From: Clostridiales bacterium
Lineage (GTDB): Bacteria > Bacillota > Clostridia > Christensenellales > Aristaeellaceae
Direction: 5' to 3'
NCBI GenBank assembly: GCA_004556395.1
Contig: SFHK01000012.1
Location: 1 to 64,000 of the forward strand
Length of the DNA: 64,000 nt
Position numbers and translations under genes: made by a program
The notes under the pieces: generated by a model
Databases searched by the model: none
Told to the model about the DNA's origin: nothing
Seen by the model: only the letters and a program-made list of their open reading frames with translations
In this document: positions 15,430-22,807 of the stretch, one piece after another
How the letters are laid out: each line of letters opens with the position of its first letter
Numbering within the stretch: position 1 is the stretch's first letter

Positions 15430-17322
15430 TTATTTCGCGGCGAACTCGGCGTACTCGGCCTGGGTGTAATAACCGTCAGCCTTGGTTTCCCAGTTCACGT
15501 AGCGCTCGGACTGGTTGCCGTAAGCGGTGTAGATCTTGCTGTAGTCGCTTACACGGGTGATCGCCCAGACAACCTCGTAGGACCACGGGATGGCGAACGC
15601 GTGCTCGAGCATGTAGGCTTCAGCCTTCGCGAACGCGGCGTAGCGAGCGTCGGTGTCATCAGTGATCGCCTTGGCGGCGTTGACCAGCTCGGTGAACTCC
15701 TTGTACTCGGCAATCAGCTTCTCATCGGTGGCGTTGTTGATCTTGGAGTAGTACTGAGAATAGTAGGCGTTGTCCTCGCCGTAGGTTTCCTGACCAAGGA
15801 AGTTGATCGGGTCAGCGAAGTCGGCGCCCCAGCCGTTGATGTAGATGGAGGCGAGCTGCGGGTCGCGAACCTCGGTGTTCAGCTTGGAAACGAAGGTCTT
15901 GGTGTCGAGCACAACCAGATCGTCGCCCAGGCAGGTCTTGATCAGGTTGGCGAACACATCGGCAGTCTCCTTCGCGGTGGTGGAGGAACCGGAGATGTAG
16001 TAGGCCATCTTCACGGGCAGCTCCACGCCGGCAGCCTTCAGCTCTTCGATGGCGGCAGCCTTGTAGGCAGCGGCCTTGTCGGCGTCGTAGCGGGCGAACT
16101 TCTCGGTGGAGTACTGCAGACCCATTTCGTCGCGAACCAGCTGCGTGTAGTCAACGCCCTGGCTGTTCACGGCTACGACGTTGGCGGTGTAGCAGAAGTT
16201 CTGGCAGGACAGCGGGTTGATGGAGTTCGTGCGAGCCAGGTAGTTGGTGGCGTCAAGGCCGTAATACAGCGCCAGACGGAAGTTCTCGTTGGCAACGGCG
16301 GTGTTCCACGCGGTATCCGGCGTGCCGTCCTCGTTCTTCTTGTCGTAGCAGAGGTGGATCTGGTAGGAGTACTTGGTGGGACGACGCTCAACGAGGTAGT
16401 TGTGGAACGGATTGTTCTCGTCCTCGCTGATGGTCTTGAGCTTGGAAGCGCTCAGCTGAATCTGATCCAGCTCGCCGTTGGCGAACATCTCGTAGGCGAC
16501 GTCGATGGACTCGACCATCTTGATCGTCACGGTGTCAAACAGCTTCACGGAATCCTTGTTAATGTAGCTCTCGTTCTTGGTCAGAACCTTCTCGTTCTGG
16601 TAGATGTAGTTGGTGATGGTGTACGGGCCATTGTACCACATGGTCTCGTAGGTGGCGCCAAAGTAGCCGTCCACGCCGATTTCGGCGATCATGTCCGCGC
16701 TCAGCGGAGCCAGGCAGTTGTAGGTAGCCACGGACGGGAAGTAGGCCAGCTTATCCACGCAGTGATAGATCAGCGTGTAGTCGTCGGGCGCTTCGATGCC
16801 AACCATCTCAAGGAACTTGTCCAGGCCCAGCGCCTTGGCGGCGTCTTCGCCTTCGGTCTCCGTCAGTTCCTTGGTGTAGTTGTAGTAGTCCGCCGCGCCG
16901 GTGATCATCTCGATGGGCATCGAGGTGTTGGCCGACTTGTTCTTGGCGTAGTTCAGAACCCACTCCAGACCGGTGAGCCAGTCTTCGGACGTGCAGTCTG
17001 CCATGTACTCGCCCTTGTAGTCTACCCAGGTGATGCCTTCCTTCAGGTGGAAGACCCAGGTCTGGCCGCCGTCGGGAGAGGAGAAATCCTTCGCGGCCGC
17101 GGGAATCAGCTGACCCTTGCTGTCGTTGGTGAGCAGGTGCTCGTAGCAGTTGCTCAGAACGTTCAGGTCAACGGCTGCCTGAGAATAATGGTAGCAGAAC
17201 GTTTCCATTTCTCTGGCCTGCGTCTCGTAGTTGCGGAAGTTCTTGATCTCTTCTGCGGAAGCGAAATTCACGCAGCCGAAGATCAGAGCCAGCACCAGCA
17301 CGAGCGTCAAAGTCTTCTTCAT
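15430..17322 (-). CDS. oppA: Oligopeptide ABC transporter substrate-binding protein
   Basis: This 630-residue family 5 extracellular solute-binding protein has a signal peptide (KKTLTLVLVLALIFGCVNFASAEE). FGC could be a weak lipobox, but ASA-EE fits signal peptidase I. Family features include GGQTWVFHLKEGITW and the long bilobed body that encloses a peptide. It is the first gene of the opp operon and sits behind a perfect consensus promoter, in keeping with high expression. The start has GGAGGGTTCCAC before it. The length is slightly above the usual 540-600. Confidence 0.92.
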   Translation of the reverse strand: MKKTLTLVLVLALIFGCVNFASAEEIKNFRNYETQAREMETFCYHYSQAAVDLNVLSNCYEHLLTNDSKGQLIPAAAKDFSSPDGGQTWVFHLKEGITWVDYKGEYMADCTSEDWLTGLEWVLNYAKNKSANTSMPIEMITGAADYYNYTKELTETEGEDAAKALGLDKFLEMVGIEAPDDYTLIYHCVDKLAYFPSVATYNCLAPLSADMIAEIGVDGYFGATYETMWYNGPYTITNYIYQNEKVLTKNESYINKDSVKLFDTVTIKMVESIDVAYEMFANGELDQIQLSASKLKTISEDENNPFHNYLVERRPTKYSYQIHLCYDKKNEDGTPDTAWNTAVANENFRLALYYGLDATNYLARTNSINPLSCQNFCYTANVVAVNSQGVDYTQLVRDEMGLQYSTEKFARYDADKAAAYKAAAIEELKAAGVELPVKMAYYISGSSTTAKETADVFANLIKTCLGDDLVVLDTKTFVSKLNTEVRDPQLASIYINGWGADFADPINFLGQETYGEDNAYYSQYYSKINNATDEKLIAEYKEFTELVNAAKAITDDTDARYAAFAKAEAYMLEHAFAIPWSYEVVWAITRVSDYSKIYTAYGNQSERYVNWETKADGYYTQAEYAEFAAK

Positions 17323-17396
17323 GTGGAACCCTCCTTTGAATCATTGGGAAGAGCCGCTTTCATCTTCTCTTCCCCTGCCGTTCAGCAGTTGCGTAT

Positions 17397-17425
17397 ATTA
17401 TACGTAGGCGCCCCGCGTCTGTCAA
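17397..17425 (-). promoter_or_regulatory. Consensus sigma-A promoter of the opp operon
   Basis: Leftward, TTGACA (17420-17425), a 17-bp spacer and TATAAT (17397-17402): a perfect match. In the 5' leader, GGGAAGAG ... CTCTTCCC (about 17346-17375) can form a hairpin upstream of the ribosome site. Confidence 0.92.
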
Positions 17426-17563
17426 TAGCAAATTGCAATTTTCACATTTAAAAAATTCATTATTGCTGTCCGCGATTCGCGTACAGATTCGTTTTCCCTT
17501 GAAAAGCGCATGCGTTCATTTTTAACCGTGCATATGGATTTTCGATTTATCGATAATTCATGC

Positions 17564-17592
17564 TTGCAATCTGCGCGCGATGCGTATAAAAT
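17564..17592 (+). promoter_or_regulatory. Promoter of the small membrane protein gene
   Basis: TTGCAA (17564-17569), a 17-bp spacer and TAAAAT (17587-17592), 30 bp before the start codon. Confidence 0.6.
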
Positions 17593-17622
17593 GAATACAA
17601 ACACGAATCGGAGGCGATTTTC

Positions 17623-18030
17623 ATGAAAAACCCCTTTCGCGGCACCTGGCAGCGCGCGCTTCTCAGGCCGCTGATCTATATGGCCACAAATCGCTTTTTA
17701 GCGGCGCTGGCGTTGCTTCTATTATATAACCGCTTTCTGGCGTCTCCGCTCGCGCTGCCCGGCTCCGCGGCAGTCTTGCTGGCGCTGGCGTTCGCCCTCG
17801 CCGCGTGGCTGGTGTATCTGCGCATGGACGGCGCGCACATTCCGCGCATGAAAAACGTGCGCTTCCGCCGCCGGAAGGATCCCCTTCGCAATTATACGGA
17901 CATCAGCGACCATATAGACGACGCGCCGCCGACCGCGGACGATCTTGAGGACGACGAGCGCGACCTGATCAGCCTGCTGAGCAACCTGTTCTGTCTTGCA
18001 ATTTTTGCGGTGCTTTCCTTCTTTCTGTAA
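17623..18030 (+). CDS. Hypothetical membrane protein, 135 residues
   Basis: I do not recognise a named family. Residues 15-35 (LIYMATNRFLAALALLLLYN) and about 43-65 are membrane helices. A basic loop (RMKNVRFRRRKDPL) and an acidic stretch (DDAPPTADDLEDDERD) follow, and a C-terminal hydrophobic segment (LFCLAIFAVLSFFL) ends the protein. The ribosome site is GGAGGCGATTTTC. It stands alone between the opp promoter and a terminator, upstream of a sigma-factor operon. Confidence 0.75.
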   Translation: MKNPFRGTWQRALLRPLIYMATNRFLAALALLLLYNRFLASPLALPGSAAVLLALAFALAAWLVYLRMDGAHIPRMKNVRFRRRKDPLRNYTDISDHIDDAPPTADDLEDDERDLISLLSNLFCLAIFAVLSFFL

Positions 18031-18045
18031 GGCTGCCGTTCATTC

Positions 18046-18069
18046 GGGGGATTATCTCCCCCTTTTTTT
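18046..18069 (+). terminator. Intrinsic terminator after the membrane protein gene
   Basis: GGGGGA, a short loop and TCCCCC followed by TTTTTTT. Confidence 0.85.
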
Positions 18070-18126
18070 GCGCCCGCGTCACATTTTCGCATTTTGGATT
18101 GTGTTTATGGTGAAGGAGGTGAGCGC

Positions 18127-18624
18127 ATGAGAAACGGATCGCAGCGTACGGGCGATTCCGTGGCGGCGGCCATTGACCGATACGGCACGATGGTCTACCG
18201 CCTGGCTTACGCAAGAACGCGCTCCGCAGCGGACGCCGACGACATTTTTCAGGAGGTTTTTCTGAAGCTTCTCACCCACGCGCCCGCATTTCAGTCCGAC
18301 GGCCACGAAAAGGCCTGGCTGATTCGCTCCACGGTGAACGCGTCGGTCAACCTGCTGAAAAGCGCCTGGCGGCGGCTTGAGGGCGCGCCGCTGCCCGACT
18401 CCCCCACCGCGCCCGCGCCTCTGCGCGACGAGGCTCTTGCCGACGCGCTCGCGTCACTTTCCGCCAAATCGCGTGTCGTCATTCACCTGTATTACTACGA
18501 AGGCATGACCACCGACGAAATCGCGGAAGCGCTGGGCGCGAAGCCCGCGTCAGTCCGCGCGCGGCTGTCGCGTGGAAGAAAGCAGCTGAAACGATTGCTG
18601 ACGGAGCGGGAGGAGGAAATGTAG
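18127..18624 (+). CDS. ECF-type RNA polymerase sigma factor
   Basis: This 165-residue sigma factor has region 2 (VYRLAYARTRSAADADDIFQ, EVFLKLLTH) and region 4 (LSAKSRVVIHLYYYEGMTTD, EIAEALGAKPASVRARLSRG), with no region 1 or 3. The start was set at 18127, where GAAGGAGGTGAGCGC is an excellent ribosome site. The stop codon abuts the ATG of the next gene, a membrane regulator, which is the usual sigma / anti-sigma layout. Target genes are unknown. Confidence 0.92.
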   Translation: MRNGSQRTGDSVAAAIDRYGTMVYRLAYARTRSAADADDIFQEVFLKLLTHAPAFQSDGHEKAWLIRSTVNASVNLLKSAWRRLEGAPLPDSPTAPAPLRDEALADALASLSAKSRVVIHLYYYEGMTTDEIAEALGAKPASVRARLSRGRKQLKRLLTEREEEM

Positions 18625-19821
18625 ATGCTGAAGGAACGATACAACAAAGCGTTTGACCGCGTGAACGCGACCCAGACGCTGATTGAACAGACAAAAAGAG
18701 AGGTGTATGAAATGGCAAATCAGAAACAGATGCGCCGGGCGCGCTTCAGCGCCGCGCTGATTGCGGCAATCGTACTTACCGCCGCGCTTGCCGGTGTGGC
18801 GCTGGCGTCCGGCTGGTTCGGCTCCGTATTCTCCGCCATGAGCGGACGGCACCAGAACGGCGACCGCAGCGACTATCAGGCGCTCGAGGCCCTCGCCGAC
18901 CGCAGCGGCCAGCAGGGCGGCTTCACCTTCTCGGACGGCTCCACCTTCATCCTGCGGCTGAATGAATACTATTTTGACGGCGAGCAGGTGATTGCGGGCT
19001 TCACCATGCAATCCAACGCCGCCGGGCATATGATCGATCGAAACAGCGAGGAGTTTGCGCGCATGCAGACGTACATGCCCGAGGCTGCCCCGATGCCAAG
19101 ATACGACGTCGCTCGTCGCCTGCTTCCCGACGCGCTGTACGACGCCTTCATGGCAGAATATAAGAAGGAAGGCAGCGCCTGCGCCGTCGTGTTCGACATG
19201 TACATGGGCGACGGCGTGTCCATAAACGGCGAATACCTGTCTCCCGACATGGACGACGAAGGCGTTTTTGAAGACGGAACACGGTGGCGCTACTTCGAAT
19301 TTGAGCGTCCGCTGCCTGAGGAAATCCGTTCGCGGAAAGAATTGACGCTCAGCGCCCGCGTATACGGGCAGCGCACATTGTTCTACATGGACGAAAACGG
19401 CGTGAAGACGGATTCGGACGTGAAAAACCGCGAGCACTTTGACGCGGAATGGACGGTGCGCCGCACGGAAGCCGACATTCGCCAGTACCGCGCCAGCGCC
19501 TCCGGCAGCGACTACGCCTCCGAAATCGAGCTGACCGTTTCCCCGGTGAACGCGCGCCTGACCATCGAAACGAAGGTTTCCGAGCGCTGGGAGAGTGCGG
19601 AGCTCGACGAATACGGCGGCCGCGACGGCATTGACTTCATCTGGATGTGGGAAATCTACGCCGACGGCGCAAAGCTCGACTCCGCCATCGAAACCGCGTC
19701 GCGCTACGGTGAAACCGCCACCTTCCCCGTCGGCAGCGCCGAAACCATCACCCTGCGTCCGGTCTACGTGATCTCCGGCGAGCACCCTGACGAGGAAGTC
19801 GTCATCCGCCTGCGCAAGTAA
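18625..19821 (+). CDS. Putative anti-sigma factor, DUF4179-like membrane protein
   Basis: The 398-residue protein has a short cytosolic N-terminus (residues 1-42, helical and charged, MLKERYNKAFDRVNATQTLI), one membrane helix (ALIAAIVLTAALAGVALAS) and a large extracytoplasmic beta-rich domain ending in an Ig-like portion. This layout matches DUF4179-type anti-sigma proteins encoded next to ECF sigma genes in Clostridia. Its start directly follows the sigma stop, so the two are coupled. The cytosolic part would bind the sigma factor; the signal sensed outside is unknown. A terminator follows. Confidence 0.75.
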   Translation: MLKERYNKAFDRVNATQTLIEQTKREVYEMANQKQMRRARFSAALIAAIVLTAALAGVALASGWFGSVFSAMSGRHQNGDRSDYQALEALADRSGQQGGFTFSDGSTFILRLNEYYFDGEQVIAGFTMQSNAAGHMIDRNSEEFARMQTYMPEAAPMPRYDVARRLLPDALYDAFMAEYKKEGSACAVVFDMYMGDGVSINGEYLSPDMDDEGVFEDGTRWRYFEFERPLPEEIRSRKELTLSARVYGQRTLFYMDENGVKTDSDVKNREHFDAEWTVRRTEADIRQYRASASGSDYASEIELTVSPVNARLTIETKVSERWESAELDEYGGRDGIDFIWMWEIYADGAKLDSAIETASRYGETATFPVGSAETITLRPVYVISGEHPDEEVVIRLRK

Positions 19822-19835
19822 ACCCAAACCCGTAC

Positions 19836-20098
19836 GCGCCGGAACCGCCCTCCATCCGCAGCGGCTCCGGCGCATTTTCCTATTGTATTGCGCTCCGCTG
19901 AATATGGGAATTCCGCTCCAGCGGCACAAGGCCCTGCTTGTTCATCGGAAGCACGCCGTACAACAGCGCGACCATCGCTCTCCGGCGAATACGCCGGCAA
20001 CGACTTCCTCTTCGCGTGAATATGCAAAGCCCATACCACAAACGCGCCGAATAGCCGTCTATCCGCAGCGGCTCCGGCGCGTTTCTTCCTATTATAAA
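19836..20098. repeat. Two similar GC hairpins about 209 bp apart between converging operons
   Basis: Copy 1 (about 19836-19885) and copy 2 (about 20045-20095) share CATCCGCAGCGGCTCCGGCGC or TATCCGCAGCGGCTCCGGCGC and a TCCTATT tail. Each forms a stem of GCGCCGGA-type against TCCGGCGC. Copy 1 acts as the terminator of the sigma operon. The 160 bases between them show no convincing gene. The pair looks like a duplicated terminator or a small repeat element. Confidence 0.65.
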
Positions 20099-20137
20099 AT
20101 GCGGCGGAGGATGGCTCTCCCGCCGCGCTTCGATTGA

Positions 20138-20977
20138 TTAGCCCATACCGCCCGTTTCGTAGATGATCTTCACGACCTCGCCGGTCACCGCATCGATATA
20201 CGCGCTCACATCGCCAACGATGCCGTCGCACATGAAGTTCCTATTGATTTCCCACATGCGCCGTCCCTCGCCGTTGACCACGCAGGCCATATACGGCTTG
20301 CCGGACGCCTGAAGCGCGTCCACGTCCGAGATCACGTCCTTCGCCGCTTCATAGTAGATTTCCAGCGCCTTTTCCTCGCTGAGGTCGCCCTCCCGCGGCT
20401 CGGCGTAGATAATATCCTGCATGTGCACGTTGTCCGCCGCGTCGCCGATCGTCGGCTTCAGGTATTCGCCTGTTTCCGGATATTCCGTCATGCGCCGCTT
20501 CTCAAACTCGCCGATCTTCTTCAGCTGCGCGATGATTTCGTCGTTCTTCCACGCGGTGCTCGCCTTTTCGGTGCCCTCATAGCTCCAGGTGGCGGTCGCC
20601 GTCTTGCCGTCGAACACAACCTCATATTCGCCGGTCTTTTCATCGCCGCCGAACACGACCTTCCAGCCGTCGTCGGTCTTTTCATAGCGGCCGTCCATGA
20701 ACGCGATGGCCTCGGCGTTCAGGCCGTACTTCTCCATCACGCTCGTGCGGGCCGTGTTCATCGCTTCCGCCTCCGGCGAACGGGTAATCGCCACCACGGC
20801 GAACGCGACGGCGGCCGTCAGAACGAACAGCACCGCGGCAATCAGCAGGGTCTTCACGGAAATTCGCTTGGTCATTTTCTCATCCTCCAATCGTTTCAGT
20901 ACGTTTTCAGTGTGGATATTCGTCCATTCAACGCCTGAAAGCTGGGCATCCACGACCCTTTTGAACTCACTCTTCAT
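20138..20977 (-). CDS. Membrane-anchored sigma-factor partner with PepSY-like extracellular domain
   Basis: The 279-residue protein has a cytosolic helical N-terminus (residues 1-38), one membrane helix (TLLIAAVLFVLTAAVAFAVV) and an extracytoplasmic domain. That domain ends in a PepSY-like fold (DVSAYIDAVTGEVVKIIYET). It overlaps the upstream ECF sigma gene by 11 bp, so it is probably its anti-sigma factor or regulator. It differs in sequence from the DUF4179-like protein encoded opposite. An anti-sigma role is inferred from context. Confidence 0.7.
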   Translation of the reverse strand: MKSEFKRVVDAQLSGVEWTNIHTENVLKRLEDEKMTKRISVKTLLIAAVLFVLTAAVAFAVVAITRSPEAEAMNTARTSVMEKYGLNAEAIAFMDGRYEKTDDGWKVVFGGDEKTGEYEVVFDGKTATATWSYEGTEKASTAWKNDEIIAQLKKIGEFEKRRMTEYPETGEYLKPTIGDAADNVHMQDIIYAEPREGDLSEEKALEIYYEAAKDVISDVDALQASGKPYMACVVNGEGRRMWEINRNFMCDGIVGDVSAYIDAVTGEVVKIIYETGGMG

Positions 20978-21482
20978 CGAAATACCATCCTTCCAGTCGT
21001 TTGCGAAGCTGCTTCTCCGCGCTTTTCAGCCGATACTTGACGCTGCTCAGGCTGATGCCCAGCGCCTTCGCGATCTCGCCCAGCTTCAGATCCTGATAGT
21101 AGCGCAGAAGAATCACCTCGCGGTATCGGGGCTTCAGTTTTCTGACCTCCGTCAGCACCGTGCAGTCTGGATTCTCCGGCTCGCAGGCTCTTTCGGGCAA
21201 ATCGTCCGGCGTCAGGCTGCCGTCTACTCGTCTGTGCCAGGAAGAGCGCAGGTAATCGCGGCAGGTGTTGATGGCGATCGACATCAGCCACGTTCGCTCG
21301 CTGCTCTGCCCTCGAAAGCCGCTCATCTGCCTGTACGCCTTCACAAACGCATCCTGCACCGCGTCCTCCGCCAGCGACGGATCGCCTAGCTGCAGGGTGC
21401 ACATACGCAGAAGGGACGTGCCGTACTCGCGCATCATCCGTTCCAGACGAAGCTGCCTGTCCGCGCGTTCTCCGTCCTGCAT
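20967..21482 (-). CDS. ECF-type RNA polymerase sigma factor
   Basis: This 171-residue sigma factor has region 2 (LRMCTLQLGDPSLAEDAVQD, AFVKAYRQMSGFRGQSSERT) and region 4 (LKPRYREVILLRYYQDLKLG, EIAKALGISLSSVKYRLKSA). The start at 21482 has GGAGGCGAAACGCC before it; longer versions run into a hairpin region. It is the first gene of a sigma / membrane regulator pair that converges on a similar pair at 18.1-19.8 kb. The two sigma proteins are only distantly alike. Confidence 0.92.
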   Translation of the reverse strand: MQDGERADRQLRLERMMREYGTSLLRMCTLQLGDPSLAEDAVQDAFVKAYRQMSGFRGQSSERTWLMSIAINTCRDYLRSSWHRRVDGSLTPDDLPERACEPENPDCTVLTEVRKLKPRYREVILLRYYQDLKLGEIAKALGISLSSVKYRLKSAEKQLRKRLEGWYFDEE

Positions 21483-21542
21483 GGCGTTTCGCCTCCTTTC
21501 ACCCGTTAGACGAGGGAAACTGGAAAAAAGGTCAAAAAACAG

Positions 21543-21598
21543 AGAAAAAAGGGAACCGCCTCCCTCCCACCGGCATACGATGGGAAAAGGAGGCGGTT
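21543..21598. promoter_or_regulatory. Hairpin: ribosome-site block on plus strand, terminator-like on minus strand
   Basis: AACCGCCTCC (21554-21563) pairs perfectly with GGAGGCGGTT (21589-21598), and inner CCCA/TGGG extends it. On the plus strand the right arm is the Shine-Dalgarno sequence of the gene starting at 21601. On the minus strand the stem is followed by CCCTTTTTTCTC, a terminator shape, upstream of the sigma gene. Confidence 0.65.
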
Positions 21599-21600
21599 TC

Positions 21601-21786
21601 ATGAGCGCATGTCAATCCACGTCCTCAAGCCGTACATGCGGCCTGATTGCGAAAATCGCCGGGATCGTGCTGATGCTGGCGGGCGCGCTGGTTTTGTTGT
21701 TTTGCGTGCCGTGCTGGTTCTGGACGATGCTCTTAGGGCTGGCGCTGCTGGCGGGCGGGTTTCTCATTTTCCGCTTCTGCGGATAA
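21601..21786 (+). CDS. Small Cys-containing membrane protein, 61 residues
   Basis: The ATG follows GGAGGCGGTTTC closely. The product has a short Ser/Cys N-terminus (MSACQSTSSSRTC) and two hydrophobic segments (LIAKIAGIVLMLAGALVLLF; FWTMLLGLALLAGGFLIF) separated by CVPCW. No named family was recognised. Its ribosome site lies within a 10-bp stem, so translation may be conditional. It is divergent from the sigma operon. Confidence 0.6.
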   Translation: MSACQSTSSSRTCGLIAKIAGIVLMLAGALVLLFCVPCWFWTMLLGLALLAGGFLIFRFCG

Positions 21787-21843
21787 GGCCGCCCTTCGAG
21801 GGCTTCCCGTGGGAAAATCCGCCGCAGAGAACAAAAGACGGCG

Positions 21844-21883
21844 CAAAAACAGGAAGCACCGCCAAACCGGCAGCGCTTCCTGT
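21844..21883 (-). terminator. Terminator of rpmB
   Basis: Leftward, ACAGGAAGC ... GCTTCCTGT with inner GCTGCC/GGCGGT-type pairing, then TTTTTGC. Confidence 0.85.
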
Positions 21884-21908
21884 CTTCATGACCGATGAAT
21901 CATGCGAA

Positions 21909-22100
21909 TCAGACCGCACGCTCCACCTTGCCGCTGCGCAGGCAGCGGGTGCATACGGACATGCGGGTCGCAGTTCCGTTCACAAGAACACGAACCTTCT
22001 GGGTGTTCGGAGCCCAGGTGCGGCGAGTCTTGCGATTGGAATGGCTGACGTTATTTCCGTATACGATGCCCTTATGGCAGATTTCACAGAATTTGCCCAT
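21909..22100 (-). CDS. rpmB: 50S ribosomal protein L28
   Basis: The 63-residue protein matches bacterial L28 along its length: MGKFCEICHKGIVYGNNVSH, SNRKTRRTWAPNTQ and CTRCLRSGKVERAV. Cys pairs CEIC and CTRC form the zinc-binding version of L28. The ribosome site is GAAGGAGGTGTGAGAG. It is divergent from the Asp23-like gene, a conserved arrangement in Firmicutes. Confidence 0.97.
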   Translation of the reverse strand: MGKFCEICHKGIVYGNNVSHSNRKTRRTWAPNTQKVRVLVNGTATRMSVCTRCLRSGKVERAV

Positions 22101-22144
22101 CTCTCACACCTCCTTCAGGAGTTTGGCGCATCAAAACACTCGGT

Positions 22145-22173
22145 ATTATATCAGACTCCGCGCCAAAGTGCAA
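22145..22173 (-). promoter_or_regulatory. Promoter of rpmB
   Basis: Leftward, TTGCAC (22168-22173), a 17-bp spacer ending in TGA, and TATAAT (22145-22150). Confidence 0.85.
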
Positions 22174-22224
22174 GTGAATTTCGTATGAATTTCGAGTTTT
22201 CGTGTAAAAATACGGAGAAACAAG

Positions 22225-22325
22225 TTGCGCCGCGCGCGAAAAGGGGCTACAATAGCATGGGATGTGTTTTGAACGCCTTCCCTTTCGCGGACGCACTTGC
22301 GCCCGCGCGCGAAAAATGCTATAAT
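22225..22325 (+). promoter_or_regulatory. Two tandem, nearly identical promoters of the Asp23-fakA operon
   Basis: Promoter 1 is TTGCGC (22225-22230), 17 bp and TACAAT (22248-22253). Promoter 2 is TTGCGC (22297-22302), 17 bp and TATAAT (22320-22325). The spacers also match (GCGCGCGAAAA in both), so one appears to be a 72-bp-offset duplicate of the other. Confidence 0.75.
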
Positions 22326-22399
22326 AGTAACGGCGCAGCGTCTATCTGCGCGGCGCGGCAGGACGCCGTCGCCTCATTCCGGTCTTGGAGGTTTGAAAC

Positions 22400-22750
22400 A
22401 TGGACTGCAAGTTTACGACAGGTCTTGGACTTGTAACCGTCAATGAAGAAGTCATTCTAAAGGTGGCCGGTTATGCCGCGCTCGAATGTTACGGGATCGT
22501 GGGTATGGCCTCCAAGCGTACCACGGATGGAATCGTTCAGCTTCTGGGCATTGAAAACCTGGCGCGCGGCGTTCGCGTGCACATGGCGGACGACCACGTC
22601 GACGTGGATCTGTACATCATCGTTGAATACGGCATCTCCATTTCCGCCGTAGCGGCCACCCTGATCGACACGGTGAAATATAAGGTCGAGCACCTGACAG
22701 GCGCGAAGGTCAGCAAGGTGAATGTCTCCGTGGAGGACATTCGCGTGTAA
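22400..22750 (+). CDS. Asp23/Gls24 family protein (YloU-like)
   Basis: This 116-residue Asp23/Gls24 domain protein (GLGLVTVNEEVILKVAGYAA; DVDLYIIVEYGISISAVAAT; VEHLTGAKVSKVNVSVEDIR) belongs to a family linked to envelope stress and membrane-lipid metabolism. It is encoded between rpmB and fakA, as in Bacillus (yloU). The ribosome site is TTGGAGGTTTGAAAC. It is probably co-transcribed with fakA. Confidence 0.93.
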   Translation: MDCKFTTGLGLVTVNEEVILKVAGYAALECYGIVGMASKRTTDGIVQLLGIENLARGVRVHMADDHVDVDLYIIVEYGISISAVAATLIDTVKYKVEHLTGAKVSKVNVSVEDIRV

Positions 22751-22807
22751 AATACGCGCGCCGCAGAAGAGCAGCAGGCTTGACCCGGCGGCGCTGGAGG
22801 AATGCAA

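Noticed and set aside
19764..20231. Minus-strand frame across the hairpin region
   Set aside because: Composition is Arg-rich and shadow-like, it overlaps the ends of two real genes, and it crosses two stable hairpins.
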